Assembly (NCBI GenBank): GCA_964648465.1
Contig: CAZYMU010000019.1
Location: 1-53,973, forward strand
From: Aminicenans sp964648465
GTDB lineage: Bacteria > Acidobacteriota > Aminicenantia > Aminicenantales > Aminicenantaceae
DNA: 53,973 nucleotides
Direction of reading: 5' to 3'
In this document: positions 25,346 to 34,122 of the stretch, in pieces
Layout: every line of letters starts with the position of its first letter
How positions within the stretch are numbered: position 1 is the first letter of the stretch
Notes under the pieces: model-generated
What the model was told of the DNA's origin: nothing
Databases searched by the model: none
What the model saw: only the letters and a program-made list of their open reading frames with translations
Made by a program: the position numbers and the translations under genes

Positions 25346-25777
25346 ATGAGAAGTAAAAACTTTATCATTATCGCATCAGTCCTTATAATTGCACTATTTT
25401 TCACCTTTAGTTGTAAAGGAGGTGGAGAAGAATCAACTGTGACTGAGGCAGAACAAAAGGTTGAAGCTGCGCAGGAGGTGAAGGAGGAAGTCAGCCAAAC
25501 AGGAAAAATGAATGATGATTTGTTTGTAGAAATTACAGCACAAGTGATATATATTAGCTATAAATATGGATCGGATGATCCAAAAAAAGCCAGTGATCCT
25601 AAGAATCTCCTTAAAAGGAGTGAAGATATAGAAAAGATGTGTAATCAATTGGGAGTTACTCTAGATGAATATAGTGCTTACAGAGATAAATTAGAAGACG
25701 GAGATTTTACTTATTATAGGGAGCTTTTAGTAAAGGCAAATGCCCGTGAATCTGAATTGAGAAAGGGAGAAAAATAA
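25346..25777 (+). CDS. Small lipoprotein, 143 aa, unknown function
   Basis: ATG 25346 lies seven bases after GGAGG; an ATG at 25331 would precede that site. The signal ends in the lipobox FTFSC. A Glu-rich linker (about 25-50) precedes a helical domain MNDDLFVEITAQVIYISYKY to the end, rich in acidic and basic residues (DPKKASDPKNLLKRSEDIEK). A fragment of the same domain occurs at 12564-12613, so this was a multicopy family here. Probably an outer- or inner-membrane lipoprotein; no catalytic motif seen. Confidence 0.8.
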   Translation: MRSKNFIIIASVLIIALFFTFSCKGGGEESTVTEAEQKVEAAQEVKEEVSQTGKMNDDLFVEITAQVIYISYKYGSDDPKKASDPKNLLKRSEDIEKMCNQLGVTLDEYSAYRDKLEDGDFTYYRELLVKANARESELRKGEK

Positions 25778-25804
25778 ATAAAGGGGCAAAATTGCAAGGG
25801 GCAA

Positions 25805-25878
25805 AATTGCAGCTTGGCTGTGCCAATCTATAGATTGCAATATAGATAGCCCAAATTCACCCCCTATAGAGGTGAGCA
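25805..25878 (+). repeat. Dispersed repeat, copy 7 (5' module only)
   Basis: AATTGCAGCTTGGCTGTGCC, the ATCTATAGAT palindrome and CCCAAATTCACCCCCTATA are present, then homology stops. Immediately before it AAGGGGCAAAATTGC is repeated twice in tandem, comparable with the duplicated head of copy 4. Confidence 0.8.
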
Positions 25879-25973
25879 CAGCATCACAGGCCTATTAAAA
25901 ACCTTATTCTGCTGGATAATTATTGCATCGGCTGAGTTTGGGGCAGGTATCTAAGAATGGATTGACCATTACA

Positions 25974-26333
25974 TTATATATAGATCTTCGGTAGCAAAGG
26001 ATTTAGGGAAATTAAAACTTTATAGACCGATGTTCCCGCCCATTCGGCCACTTCTTCTGCATCGATTTCACTTGTGCCCTGGGATCCGATAAGAACCGCT
26101 TCGTCACCGATTTTGATATTCTTCCCACCGGTGATATTGACAATGATGTGGTTTGCTGTGGCAGCGGTCACCATTGGCCAGTGGCGGCCGTGTATAATGG
26201 CTTTGCCCTTGTCAGCGACCTGTGGGGAATAGCCATCCGAATAGCCGATGGGCAGTGTGGCCACAAGGGTTTCCTTTTTCGCTGTGAATTTCCGATGATA
26301 GGAAACGGAGTCACCAGGCTGAATTTTTTTTCA
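25974..26333 (-). pseudogene. Alanine racemase C-terminal fragment
   Basis: The minus strand reads IQPGDSVSYHRKFTAKKETL then VATLPIGYSDGYSPQVADKG, TAATANHIIVNITGGKNIKI and a TSEIDAEEVAEWAGTSVYKV end. This is the C-terminal beta-domain of alanine racemase, including the GYSDGY block; the Met-x-x-Asp motif has become NHIIVN. The PLP-barrel half is absent and no start or ribosome binding site precedes the fragment. It cannot make a functional enzyme. Confidence 0.8.
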
Positions 26334-26339
26334 TAAGGA

Positions 26340-26437
26340 TTTGATATGCTTTTTTGCAGCGTTTAAATTCTTATAGATTTTGCCTTTTTCAGCGACTAGC
26401 TTTTTGATTTTCTTCCATTCTTTTGCTATATAAGCAT
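26340..26437 (-). pseudogene. Helical protein tail fragment behind a duplicated leader
   Basis: One minus-strand frame reads AYIAKEWKKIKKLVAEKGKI then YKNLNAAKKHIKSL and a stop. No in-frame start: the ATG carried by the duplicated leader (copy of 18396-18436) reads MLI and stops. It is a short relic of an unidentified Lys-rich protein, placed between the duplicated leader and the alanine racemase fragment. Confidence 0.35.
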
Positions 26438-26499
26438 GACAATATTTTACCATTATCTGAAATATAAAAAAATAGGCACTTGTTTATTTTCGTGATCCC

Positions 26500-27144
26500 C
26501 TAATGCCTTACTGCTTCCAAAACTTTTTCTAGATAATCCCGCTCTGGAAGTGCACCCTCAAAATTAACAACGTCATTGATGATAATTTTAGGCACAGCGC
26601 TTACGTTATAATGGTTGGACAATTGAGGAAATTCAGTCGCCTCGACCATGTCACTCCGCACTTTATCACTCTCTATCGCCATTTGATGTGCCATTCGCAC
26701 TGCTCTCGGACAGTAAGGACAGGATGGTGTAACAAAAACCTGAATGTGCAGAGGTTTTTCCAATTGCTTGAGAGCCTGTTTTGTCTCTTCGCTTAACGAT
26801 GTGTTCTTATTGGATACATCCATGATATCTTCTATCACTGAACTAAACTCATGGCCGGCGGGAATACCATAATAGCGGATTCCATAATCGTTATCCCCTT
26901 CAACGATGACAGCGGGGACTTTGTCGATTTTATAGTGTTCTGTCATCTCTTTATCTTCATCAAAATCATAAATTTCTAATGAAATCTTTTCCGATAATTC
27001 CTCTAATTCCTGAAGAATTTCGCATGTCATCTGACAATACTGACATGAATATTTTTGTGTAAAACAAATCAGCTTGACGTTTTGCTTCATCTTGCTGAAT
27101 TCCTTGCGAAGATAATCTTTATCTTTTTCTTGTATATGAGCCAT
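26500..27144 (-). CDS. Two-Trx-fold disulfide oxidoreductase (glutaredoxin-like/PDO type)
   Basis: 214 aa with two thioredoxin folds in tandem. The first has CQYC at 34-37 and cis-Pro in KVPAVI; the second has CPYC at 142-145 and cis-Pro in AVPKII. This is the layout of protein disulfide oxidoreductase (PDO)/glutaredoxin-like domain proteins, cytoplasmic dithiol carriers in thermophiles and anaerobes. No signal peptide. It overlaps the upstream thioredoxin reductase gene by 26 bases on the same strand, which is likely its direct reductant. Confidence 0.88.
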   Translation of the reverse strand: MAHIQEKDKDYLRKEFSKMKQNVKLICFTQKYSCQYCQMTCEILQELEELSEKISLEIYDFDEDKEMTEHYKIDKVPAVIVEGDNDYGIRYYGIPAGHEFSSVIEDIMDVSNKNTSLSEETKQALKQLEKPLHIQVFVTPSCPYCPRAVRMAHQMAIESDKVRSDMVEATEFPQLSNHYNVSAVPKIIINDVVNFEGALPERDYLEKVLEAVRH

Positions 27145-28129
27145 TTTTAATTCCTTCCTTTAATGAATTTTCAATGAAATGCTGTGCAGAAGAAGCAGCA
27201 ACAGCGCCATCGCCGATGGCTGTTGCGATTTGTCTTATCTGTGTGTCTCGAATATCCCCGGCAGCAAGAACACCTGGAATCGATGTCTGCATTCTTTCAT
27301 CCGAAATGATATATCCCCATTTGTTGAGCTTGATTTGGTTGCCCAAATAGTCTGTGTTTGGAATCAAACCAACGTATATAAACACACCCTGCACAGGAAT
27401 TTGTTTTTCCTTTTGGATTTCTCTGTTTTTTATAGTTATCGACGAAACAGAATCTTGGCCGTTTATGGATGTAATCTGGTGGTTAAGAAACCATTTTATG
27501 TTTTTGTGCGTTTTCATCCTTTCCTGAAGAATTTTTTCCGCTTGAATTGTCGGCAGAAATTCCACCATTGTCAGTAATTTCACAAATTTTAGAATGAAAA
27601 GCCCTTCTTGCAAACCAGAATTTCCGCATCCAATAATCGCTATATCTTTGCCGCTGAAAATCGGCCCATCGCATGTAGCGCAATAGGAGACTCCTCTTCC
27701 CTTGAATTCTTTTTCTCCTGGAATATTTAATGCCTTGGGAGAAGTTCCTGATGCGATAATAACGCTTTTTGCTTTGATTGTTTTTGCATCAAATTTGATG
27801 ATTTTATGCTGGCTTGCTAAGTCTAAGGAGTCAATATTTTTATGAACAACCTGTGTGCCAAAACGTTTGGACTGCTCCAGCATCCGATCTGCCAGTTCAC
27901 CTCCGCTGATTCCCTCAGGAAATCCTGGATAATTTTCGATGAGATCCGTGCTGGCTACTTCCCCTCCTATGGCCTCTTTTTCAATCAATAGAGTTTTCAA
28001 TTTTGCCCGAGAAGTATAGATTGAGGCAGTAAGACCTGCAGGCCCGGCTCCTAATATGACGACATCGTATTCATCTGCCAATTCATTGTCTCTTGCTTCT
28101 CTTGAAACACTGAAAGAAAAATCATCCAT
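27119..28129 (-). CDS. trxB: Thioredoxin reductase-like flavoprotein 1
   Basis: 336 aa. FAD-binding GAGPAG at 27-32, redox-active CATC at 150-153, second dinucleotide motif GCGNSG at 167-172, and GDIRDTQIRQIATAIGDGA near the C-terminus. Where NADPH-specific enzymes have the HRR triplet that grips the 2'-phosphate, this one has VEF (189-191), an acidic residue more typical of NADH users. An extra 20 N-terminal residues precede the FAD domain. It is upstream of and overlaps the two-Trx-fold gene, its probable substrate. Confidence 0.93.
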   Translation of the reverse strand: MDDFSFSVSREARDNELADEYDVVILGAGPAGLTASIYTSRAKLKTLLIEKEAIGGEVASTDLIENYPGFPEGISGGELADRMLEQSKRFGTQVVHKNIDSLDLASQHKIIKFDAKTIKAKSVIIASGTSPKALNIPGEKEFKGRGVSYCATCDGPIFSGKDIAIIGCGNSGLQEGLFILKFVKLLTMVEFLPTIQAEKILQERMKTHKNIKWFLNHQITSINGQDSVSSITIKNREIQKEKQIPVQGVFIYVGLIPNTDYLGNQIKLNKWGYIISDERMQTSIPGVLAAGDIRDTQIRQIATAIGDGAVAASSAQHFIENSLKEGIKNGSYTRKR

Positions 28130-28263
28130 TTTATTACCTCACGTCTGTGATGTACTTTTTTACTTCAGTAAGCTCATTGTTGATATATTTTTATCTGAAT
28201 GATAAAAATTTAACTCTTTCTATTATAATTTTTTTAAAATCTAACGCTTAATATGAATTGTTT

Positions 28264-28292
28264 ATAATACACAAAATAGCACTTAAGGTCAA
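28264..28292 (-). promoter_or_regulatory. Sigma-70-type promoter for trxB/PDO
   Basis: On the minus strand TTGACC, 17-base spacer, TATTAT. It leaves about 130 bases of leader before the start at 28129. The same TTGAC-N17/18-TATTAT form recurs before three other minus-strand genes in the window. Confidence 0.6.
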
Positions 28293-28421
28293 TGATAAGC
28301 AGCACAAATATTAAGGAAAAATAAAAAAGTAAGAATTTCTTTTTTCTGTTGATGGCGATTTTCACTCAATTTCATCAAGTTCCCAAAAAATTGAAAACGT
28401 CTTTAACTTTTCTGAAATTCA

Positions 28422-29366
28422 TTACAATACCTTTTCATATTTCAATTCTTTTATATAACCTCTAGCAGATATAGCTGCGATTGTACCTTCTCCACAAGCA
28501 ACATCTATTTGTCGTACTTTTTTTGAACGCACATCTCCTACTGCATATATACCGGGTACAGATGTTTCCATATTTTCATCGGTGATAATGTATCCTTTCT
28601 TATCTAATTCCACAATGTCTTGCAAAAATTCAGAATTAGGTAAAAATCCTGCGTATATGAAGACACCTGAAACATCAATCCTTTTTTTCTCACCAGTTTG
28701 ACGGTCTTTTGCTATAACATGACTAACTAAATCCTCTCCATCTATAGAAGTGAGCTCATGATTCAGTAAAAACTCTGTTCTTTTATCTTTTTTTAATCTT
28801 TGTTGTAGTATTTTTTCAGCTGTCATGTAAGGTAAAAATTCTATAAACGTTACACTGTTCACATAGTTAAGAAGAGCTTCTCCTTCTTGCAATCCAGAAT
28901 TTCCACATCCTATAACAGCAACATCTTTGCCCCTATAAAGAGGACCATCACATGTAGCACAATAAGAAACACCTTTTCCTGCATACTTTTCTTCACCTGG
29001 AATATTTAATTTTTTAGGAATGCTGCCTGAAGCTATTATCAAAGAACGAGCATAATATTCTTTATTATCTGTTTTGATCCTCTTTTTTTTCTCAAACACT
29101 CCTACTTCAGTAACTTCATTAAATTCAGCAATCTCTGAACCAAATCGCTGAGCTTGTTCTTTAAATTTTTCCATCAAATCCATGCCATTTGTACCTTGGG
29201 GGAAACCAGGATAATTTTCTATCAATGTAGTACTAGCAGGTAAACCTCCGCATAATCCTTTCTCTAACAAAAGAGTTTCAAGCCCTTCTCTTGACGTATA
29301 AATTCCTGCCGTGAGACCTGCGGGTCCTCCTCCTATTATACCAATATCATACGTAGAATCGCTCAT
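28422..29366 (-). CDS. Thioredoxin reductase-like flavoprotein 2
   Basis: 314 aa, a paralogue of the gene at 27119-28129. FAD motif GGGPAG, CATC at 136-139, GCGNSG at 153-158 and IEF at 175-177 in place of HRR, so both copies share the unusual cofactor-site feature. It has its own promoter at 29530-29558 and no Trx-like partner of its own, so the two reductases probably serve the same or different carriers under different control. Confidence 0.93.
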   Translation of the reverse strand: MSDSTYDIGIIGGGPAGLTAGIYTSREGLETLLLEKGLCGGLPASTTLIENYPGFPQGTNGMDLMEKFKEQAQRFGSEIAEFNEVTEVGVFEKKKRIKTDNKEYYARSLIIASGSIPKKLNIPGEEKYAGKGVSYCATCDGPLYRGKDVAVIGCGNSGLQEGEALLNYVNSVTFIEFLPYMTAEKILQQRLKKDKRTEFLLNHELTSIDGEDLVSHVIAKDRQTGEKKRIDVSGVFIYAGFLPNSEFLQDIVELDKKGYIITDENMETSVPGIYAVGDVRSKKVRQIDVACGEGTIAAISARGYIKELKYEKVL

Positions 29367-29529
29367 TTTAACCTAATCCTTAATATATTTTTTTATCTTA
29401 TCCATAAGAACAGATTCATAACCAGGTTGAACTCCAATAATTTGTATAGATAGGAATTTCTCTTTTCTGTTGATGACAATTTTCACTCAGTTTCATCAAA
29501 TCTCCACTCTCTGAATAGCTTAGTCGCCA

Positions 29530-29558
29530 ATAATAAACATAAAAACAGGTCTAGTCAA
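29530..29558 (-). promoter_or_regulatory. Sigma-70-type promoter for reductase 2
   Basis: Minus strand TTGACT, 17 bases, TATTAT. The transcribed leader (29450-29510) contains TGATGAAACTGAGTGAAAAT and CATCAACAGAAAA, also found almost unchanged at 28328-28395. Confidence 0.65.
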
Positions 29559-29592
29559 CAAGAAGTCCGCGGGAAAGAACTCCAGGATCAGG

Positions 29593-29800
29593 ATTGCGGC
29601 TTGGCTGTGCCAACCTATAGATTGCGATATAGATAGCCCAAATTCACCCCCTATATTTGCGCTTAGACCACCCATTTTGCATGATTTTCGCTAGTTAACA
29701 TCCTGGAATAAAAATATTAGAACACAATATGCTAAGGTCAATTGCCAGAAACATTATCATTTTATTTATCTAATAGGAGTCCGGTTAGTGTTATTTTTAT
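29593..29800 (+). repeat. Dispersed repeat, copy 8 (type II, full length)
   Basis: Head GATTGCGGCTTGGCTGTGCC, shared GCTTAGACCACCCATTTTGC block, then the type II tail CATCCTGGAATAAAAATATT, CTAAGGTCAATTGCCAGAAA, ATAGGAGTCCGGTTAGTGTT. It ends about 30 bases from the MATE stop codon. Confidence 0.85.
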
Positions 29801-29828
29801 ATGAAAAAAATAATTATAAAATATTATC

Positions 29829-31259
29829 TCAGTTCATTACTTCTGAGATTTTTAATGCCGGGCCTTTGGACAGCATGCTGCGGACAAAGTGTCGTCCCCA
29901 GGAAAAGGCGATTAATGAACCTGTCAGGTTCCCGGCTACCATTCCCCACCAAATACCATCGAGTCCCATATCAATGACTATAGCAAAGAAGTAGGCCAGG
30001 GGCGTGGTTAAGATAATCGTCCGAATGACCGTCACAGTAAGAGAAATTGTTCCCTTGCCTGTTCCCTGGAACATGGCTGAAGAGAACATCCCGAATGAGA
30101 CTCCCGGATAGAAAAAACACATGATCTGCAGGAAGGTAATTAATTCAGGCCTTATTCTGAAAGCTTCTTGTGTTGTGGTGAAAAGCCAGGCGATAGAGGG
30201 AGCCAAGAAAAAAGTGATAACCGCAGTGATTAGTGAGATGGATACTCCGATTTTAATCGCGTACATATAGGAGATATCGAGTTTTCGGTAGGCTTTTCCA
30301 CCGAAGGCTGCGCCTGTCACCGAGGTTACAGCTGTCGCAATGCCAATAAGCGGTAGGGTAGCGAACATAACAACGCGCCATCCGGTGGTAAATACTGCCA
30401 CGCCGTCGGTCCCTCCAACTTTAACCGCGATGAGATTGATGATAAGCATTGTTAGGGCCATAGACATCTGCATGAAGGTGGAAGGGATCCCAACCCTAAG
30501 TATGTCTTTAAGGATGACCTTACGAAAACGGAATTGACGAAAGGAAATGGTAACATAAGTATCCCGCTTGATAAAAAGCCAGTGGAATAGAAATGCAGAT
30601 GACACGCATAAAGAGATTATTGTCGCCCAGGCGGCGCCTTTAACTCCAAGTTTTAATACATATATAAAAATCGGGTCGAGGATAATGTTGATGCCGGCTC
30701 CCAGCATCATGATGATCATGGCTCGTTTGACATCACCTTCTCCCCGGAGAATGGCACTTGAGATGTTACTGAACAGGATGATAAGTGTTCCGGCGAACAA
30801 TATTCTGGCATAGGCAGTGGCTGTCGGCACGATTGGCCCTGCTCCCATTGCAGCAAAGATCCTGGGTGCCAGAATCATAAAGGGGACAGTGATAATAAGA
30901 GTTGTGATAAACATCATGACCATGGTGTGGGAGGCAATGGCATCAGCATTTTTCTTGTCTTGAGCGCCAATTCTTCGAGAGATGGCAGAACTGCCTCCTA
31001 CTCCGATGCCGGCGGCCAGAGCAAATACCATGAAAAAGAACGGAAAGAAAAAACCCACAGCAGAGAGCGCATCCGGCCCTAATCCGGAGACCCAGAGTCC
31101 ATCCACAAAATTGTAGAGGGTATGGACCGACATGGCAACGATCATGGGGATGGACAGTTTGATGATAGCCTGTTTCGGGTTTCCTAAAAGAGTTTGGACA
31201 CCCTTTGTTGTCGTGTAAGGAGATGATGTTACTGGTTTGTTATGACTTGTATTTTCCAT
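29829..31259 (-). CDS. MATE family multidrug/toxic-compound efflux transporter
   Basis: 476 aa with twelve predicted membrane helices in two six-helix halves. Typical MATE blocks are present: AIIKLSIPMIVAMSVHTLYN at the start, DGLWVSGLGPDALSAVGFFF, and FQGTGKGTISLTVTVIRTI in the second half. It exports cationic drugs or metabolites using a Na+ or H+ gradient across the inner membrane. Single-gene unit. Which substrate cannot be read from sequence. Confidence 0.93.
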   Translation of the reverse strand: MENTSHNKPVTSSPYTTTKGVQTLLGNPKQAIIKLSIPMIVAMSVHTLYNFVDGLWVSGLGPDALSAVGFFFPFFFMVFALAAGIGVGGSSAISRRIGAQDKKNADAIASHTMVMMFITTLIITVPFMILAPRIFAAMGAGPIVPTATAYARILFAGTLIILFSNISSAILRGEGDVKRAMIIMMLGAGINIILDPIFIYVLKLGVKGAAWATIISLCVSSAFLFHWLFIKRDTYVTISFRQFRFRKVILKDILRVGIPSTFMQMSMALTMLIINLIAVKVGGTDGVAVFTTGWRVVMFATLPLIGIATAVTSVTGAAFGGKAYRKLDISYMYAIKIGVSISLITAVITFFLAPSIAWLFTTTQEAFRIRPELITFLQIMCFFYPGVSFGMFSSAMFQGTGKGTISLTVTVIRTIILTTPLAYFFAIVIDMGLDGIWWGMVAGNLTGSLIAFSWGRHFVRSMLSKGPALKISEVMN

Positions 31260-31372
31260 TTAGCACCTATTAAAACCCAGCATTCTAACATGCTTTAGCA
31301 CTCATGGCTATCATTAATTACGGACTTGCTTATCATTTTTCCCTATAGAAAAGGAAAATTTTGATATTATAA

Positions 31373-31668
31373 ATGAAAAAAATCCAAATACGATTAACAA
31401 TAAGGCTTTTAACATGTGTCATGATATTTGTCTTCTTGGGAATTGATATGGCAGCACCAAGTAGATCCACAGAAATAGGACTATTCTGATACCACTCGAG
31501 AAAATTGATGCTGCTCAAATGGTCGACCAGGAAACCCGGAAAAAACTGGCAAGTTTGGGCTATACCTCGAGTGTTCAAGTTACGAAAAAAAAGAATTTTG
31601 GCATTCAAGATGATGTAAAAATTCTCCTTCCTTACATAAATAAGGCAGATGAAGCTTGGGAGCTGTAA
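31373..31668 (+). pseudogene. Internally deleted sulfatase-family gene (signal peptide plus C-terminal tail)
   Basis: ATG 31373 opens MKKIQIRLTIRLLTCVMIFV, a clear signal peptide, and stops at about 31487. In another frame, 31490-31668 then reads AAQMVDQETRKKLASLGYTS and PYINKADEAWEL. The block ETRKKLASLGY followed by a DD..I....NKA repeat is the region linking the sulfatase domain to its TPR tail in sulfatase-like proteins of Acidobacteria and Planctomycetes. The whole catalytic domain is missing, so this is an internal deletion. Confidence 0.55.
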
Positions 31669-31796
31669 AAAGAGGGAAAATCAGATGCGGGAATCAAGCT
31701 TTTGCGGAATACCTGTGGATACCAAAAAGACCCACAATCGATGTCAGTAAAGACGAAAGGATTCTAAGAATATCGAAATAAAGTTTGCAGGCAAAT

Positions 31797-32303
31797 CTAA
31801 TCTTGTGCAGCCAGGGTTATAATCCACCTGGCGAAGGAGGCGGCATCTTCCATGTCATTCTCGTCCGGGTGCGTATCGGCTGAAACAGCCATCTCAGCCC
31901 AGGCTTTATGCTCCGGTGATTTTTCCAGAACTTCAAGAGCCTCAGGCGAGACTTTTCCCCTGCAAGTAAAAGTTCCCAGTAATTTTGCTTTTGACGTAAT
32001 AACACTCGCGTGTTCTAATGCCTCTCGGGCAAGACGGTTTCCGGTAAGTGCCCCATGGGTAGAAAAAAATGCGATTTTTTTATTGGGGGGAATATTTTTG
32101 AGTGCAGCTTCTATAGGAAAAGGAACGCTGTGAGAGTGGATCGGGAACCCGATAAAGATAAGGCTGTATCTTTCTAACTCATTATCCAGCAGTTCGTTAA
32201 TCGGTTTGATAATTTTCTCCCCATCTACAGTTTTAAAGATGGCCTCAGCAATGATTTTTGTGTTTCCTGTTTCACTGAAATAGGTGATAAGAATTTTAGA
32301 CAT
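31797..32303 (-). CDS. Flavodoxin-family protein, 168 aa
   Basis: The FMN phosphate loop is YFSETGNTKIIAEAI at residues 8-22, followed by IFIGFPIHSHSVPFPIE and FFSTHGAL, the isoalloxazine-binding loops of flavodoxins. The C-terminal part (about 110-168) is longer and acidic. Cytoplasmic one- or two-electron carrier, or NADPH-independent reductase component. Its ATG overlaps the stop of the upstream small ORF, which suggests coupling. Confidence 0.88.
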   Translation of the reverse strand: MSKILITYFSETGNTKIIAEAIFKTVDGEKIIKPINELLDNELERYSLIFIGFPIHSHSVPFPIEAALKNIPPNKKIAFFSTHGALTGNRLAREALEHASVITSKAKLLGTFTCRGKVSPEALEVLEKSPEHKAWAEMAVSADTHPDENDMEDAASFARWIITLAAQD

Positions 32304-32454
32304 AAAAACCTCTCTCCTTTGGATGGATGTCAGCTTCTACCATATATTGACGGATTATAACTTTTTTTTCAAGAAAATCCTCATGCGTTAGGTCCATAAG
32401 GTTATAACCGAATTCCTCTAAAGCTTTGATCGTTGAAGAATCAATATCTAGCAT
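32296..32454 (-). CDS. Small ORF upstream of the flavodoxin, 52 aa
   Basis: Reads MLDIDSSTIKALEEFGYNLM and ends HPKERGFYV, with mixed helix-forming composition. Its stop overlaps the flavodoxin ATG (ATGTCTAA), a coupling arrangement. An AGGAGGG lies about 25 bases upstream, too far for an ideal ribosome binding site, so the start is uncertain. No family recognised; it could be an N-terminal piece of a formerly longer protein. Confidence 0.4.
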   Translation of the reverse strand: MLDIDSSTIKALEEFGYNLMDLTHEDFLEKKVIIRQYMVEADIHPKERGFYV

Positions 32455-32638
32455 CAATTATTCTATAAAATCCTATTTCCCTCCTTTTTTGATCGTGAAA
32501 AGGAATGTTGCAAACGCTTTTTTATAATCATATAATTAATCTATACACTTTCTAAATAGATTATTTGTCTTGAGGAACTTATTATCTTATTGTTTGTTAA
32601 TATTTTTTATGTTTTTTATATTGTCAATGGAGGTGAAA

Positions 32639-33871
32639 ATGAAGAAAAAAAGCGTTCTTATTATTTTACTTTTTATGTTTATAATATTTACAGGTTTAGT
32701 TAATTCACAGCAAAAGCCCCAAAAGGAAATTTTAAAACCAAATTTAGAAAAAAGACCAGTATATAATGATTTAACAATCAAAACACTAAATTGCCCCAAA
32801 AATATAAAGCCAGAGCAACCTTCTACACAAGGTTTGCTTAATCCTGATTTGTTATCTGATTTGGTTGTTACAAATGTGTTTATTGTTATTTTGGCTGATC
32901 AAAAACATCACTTATTTTTTAGAATAAAGAATATGAATTGGGCGAGTCCTTCTGCCCAAATAGACCCGAGCCTAGCCAATCAGTTATGTGTGCGACTCTA
33001 TCGCCTTGATGAAGGTAATGAACAGATCATATATTTCGACAATAACGAGATTGTGGAACTCAACACCCACGGGTTGGTTGATTTTCGTCCTCTTTGGGAA
33101 GATACGGGTACTAATAATATTTTAGTAACAGTTGATTATAACAACTTGGTTAGCGAATCAAATGAGGGAAACAACTCCTTCATTTGGACTCAAAAACTCG
33201 ATATAGGAACTCCTAATGGGGGAGAGAGATGGACTATCGGATCGAACAAAACTATAGGATGGAGAGTTATAGGATTTGATTCCAACAGACCAATAAGAAT
33301 AGACCTGTTAAAGAATGGGGAAAAAATAGGGACAATTATATCGGGATTGGAGATAGGTACGGGTGATATAGCTATTACGTGGAAAGCGGGTAAGTATGAG
33401 GGAGGTATGGCAACACCAGGTTCTGACTACAAAATCAGAATCACAACTTTGAGTAAGCAGTATACATATGAGAGCCAAAGTTCCTTTACACTGCTGAAGT
33501 CCGGATTCCATGCTTTACCTCATTCACCTCTTAAATACTTAAGTAAGAAGCCTGATTTGACTTTGTCTGATGTGAGGATTGAGTCTGATGGTATACGTTG
33601 GTTGAGATTTATAATAAAGAATGAAAATTGGAGAAATTCTGAGATTTCATTAAATGATCCGCATAGATTGAGTGTTCAAATTTACGCTTTGGGGAAGCGT
33701 GCGCAAGTGCTGGGGCTAAGTCAGGGAAATATAGATTACATAAATCAACATGGGAGCACCCTGATACAATTTCCATGGGATTATACTGAAGATACTAAAA
33801 TTACGGTTGACTACGGACACGTGGTTGATGAATCTAATGAACGGAATAACACATTTATTTTAAGACAGTGA
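32639..33871 (+). CDS. Secreted protein with CARDB - Kre9-like - CARDB domains
   Basis: 410 aa. ATG 32639 has GGAGGTG just upstream; longer forms lack a site. Signal peptide MKKKSVLIILLFMFIIFTGL. Domain 1 (about 75-200) ends TVDYNNLVSESNEGNNSF, and domain 3 (about 310-410) ends TVDYGHVVDESNERNNTF, both the CARDB (cell-adhesion-related) pattern. Between them, TPNGGERWTIGSNKTIGWRV to YKIRITT is the Ig-like Kre9/KNH (Ser-Thr-rich GPI-anchored) domain that often follows P.GGE.W..G in bacterial surface proteins. Likely an extracellular or outer-surface binding protein; single-gene unit. Confidence 0.8.
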   Translation: MKKKSVLIILLFMFIIFTGLVNSQQKPQKEILKPNLEKRPVYNDLTIKTLNCPKNIKPEQPSTQGLLNPDLLSDLVVTNVFIVILADQKHHLFFRIKNMNWASPSAQIDPSLANQLCVRLYRLDEGNEQIIYFDNNEIVELNTHGLVDFRPLWEDTGTNNILVTVDYNNLVSESNEGNNSFIWTQKLDIGTPNGGERWTIGSNKTIGWRVIGFDSNRPIRIDLLKNGEKIGTIISGLEIGTGDIAITWKAGKYEGGMATPGSDYKIRITTLSKQYTYESQSSFTLLKSGFHALPHSPLKYLSKKPDLTLSDVRIESDGIRWLRFIIKNENWRNSEISLNDPHRLSVQIYALGKRAQVLGLSQGNIDYINQHGSTLIQFPWDYTEDTKITVDYGHVVDESNERNNTFILRQ

Positions 33872-33899
33872 CTCACCCAGTTTATGAATTTGTGTAGGA

Positions 33900-34020
33900 A
33901 TAGTAGGAATAGGGTCGGACCTATGCAAATCACTGATATATTTTAAATTAATTATTATTTCCCTCCTTTCTTATGCCTTAATCGGCTAATTTTAGGGTCG
34001 AAATCGTCCCGGTTAGTATA
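33900..34020. repeat. Possible IS/REP end remnant
   Basis: AATAGGGTCGGACCT at 33909-33923 is, with one mismatch, the reverse complement of AGGTCTGACCCTATT found at about 35953 and 40837. The rest of the 33872-34122 gap is AT-rich without a recognisable gene; a minus-strand frame with many Arg and Lys ending near 33985 may be a transposase tail but is too short to assign. Confidence 0.35.
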
Positions 34021-34122
34021 TGTTTCTTCCTTTTTCTTTCAGGAATATTCTGGAGTTTATGGTAACTGCTGCATTCCCATTCCGACGTCTGCTTTAAGAC
34101 AAAAATATCATCCAATATTCAA

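Noticed and set aside
31333..31608. 91-codon minus-strand ORF upstream of the MATE gene
   Set aside because: The opposite strand carries a clear signal peptide and sulfatase-type tail in the same place, so this ORF is a shadow.
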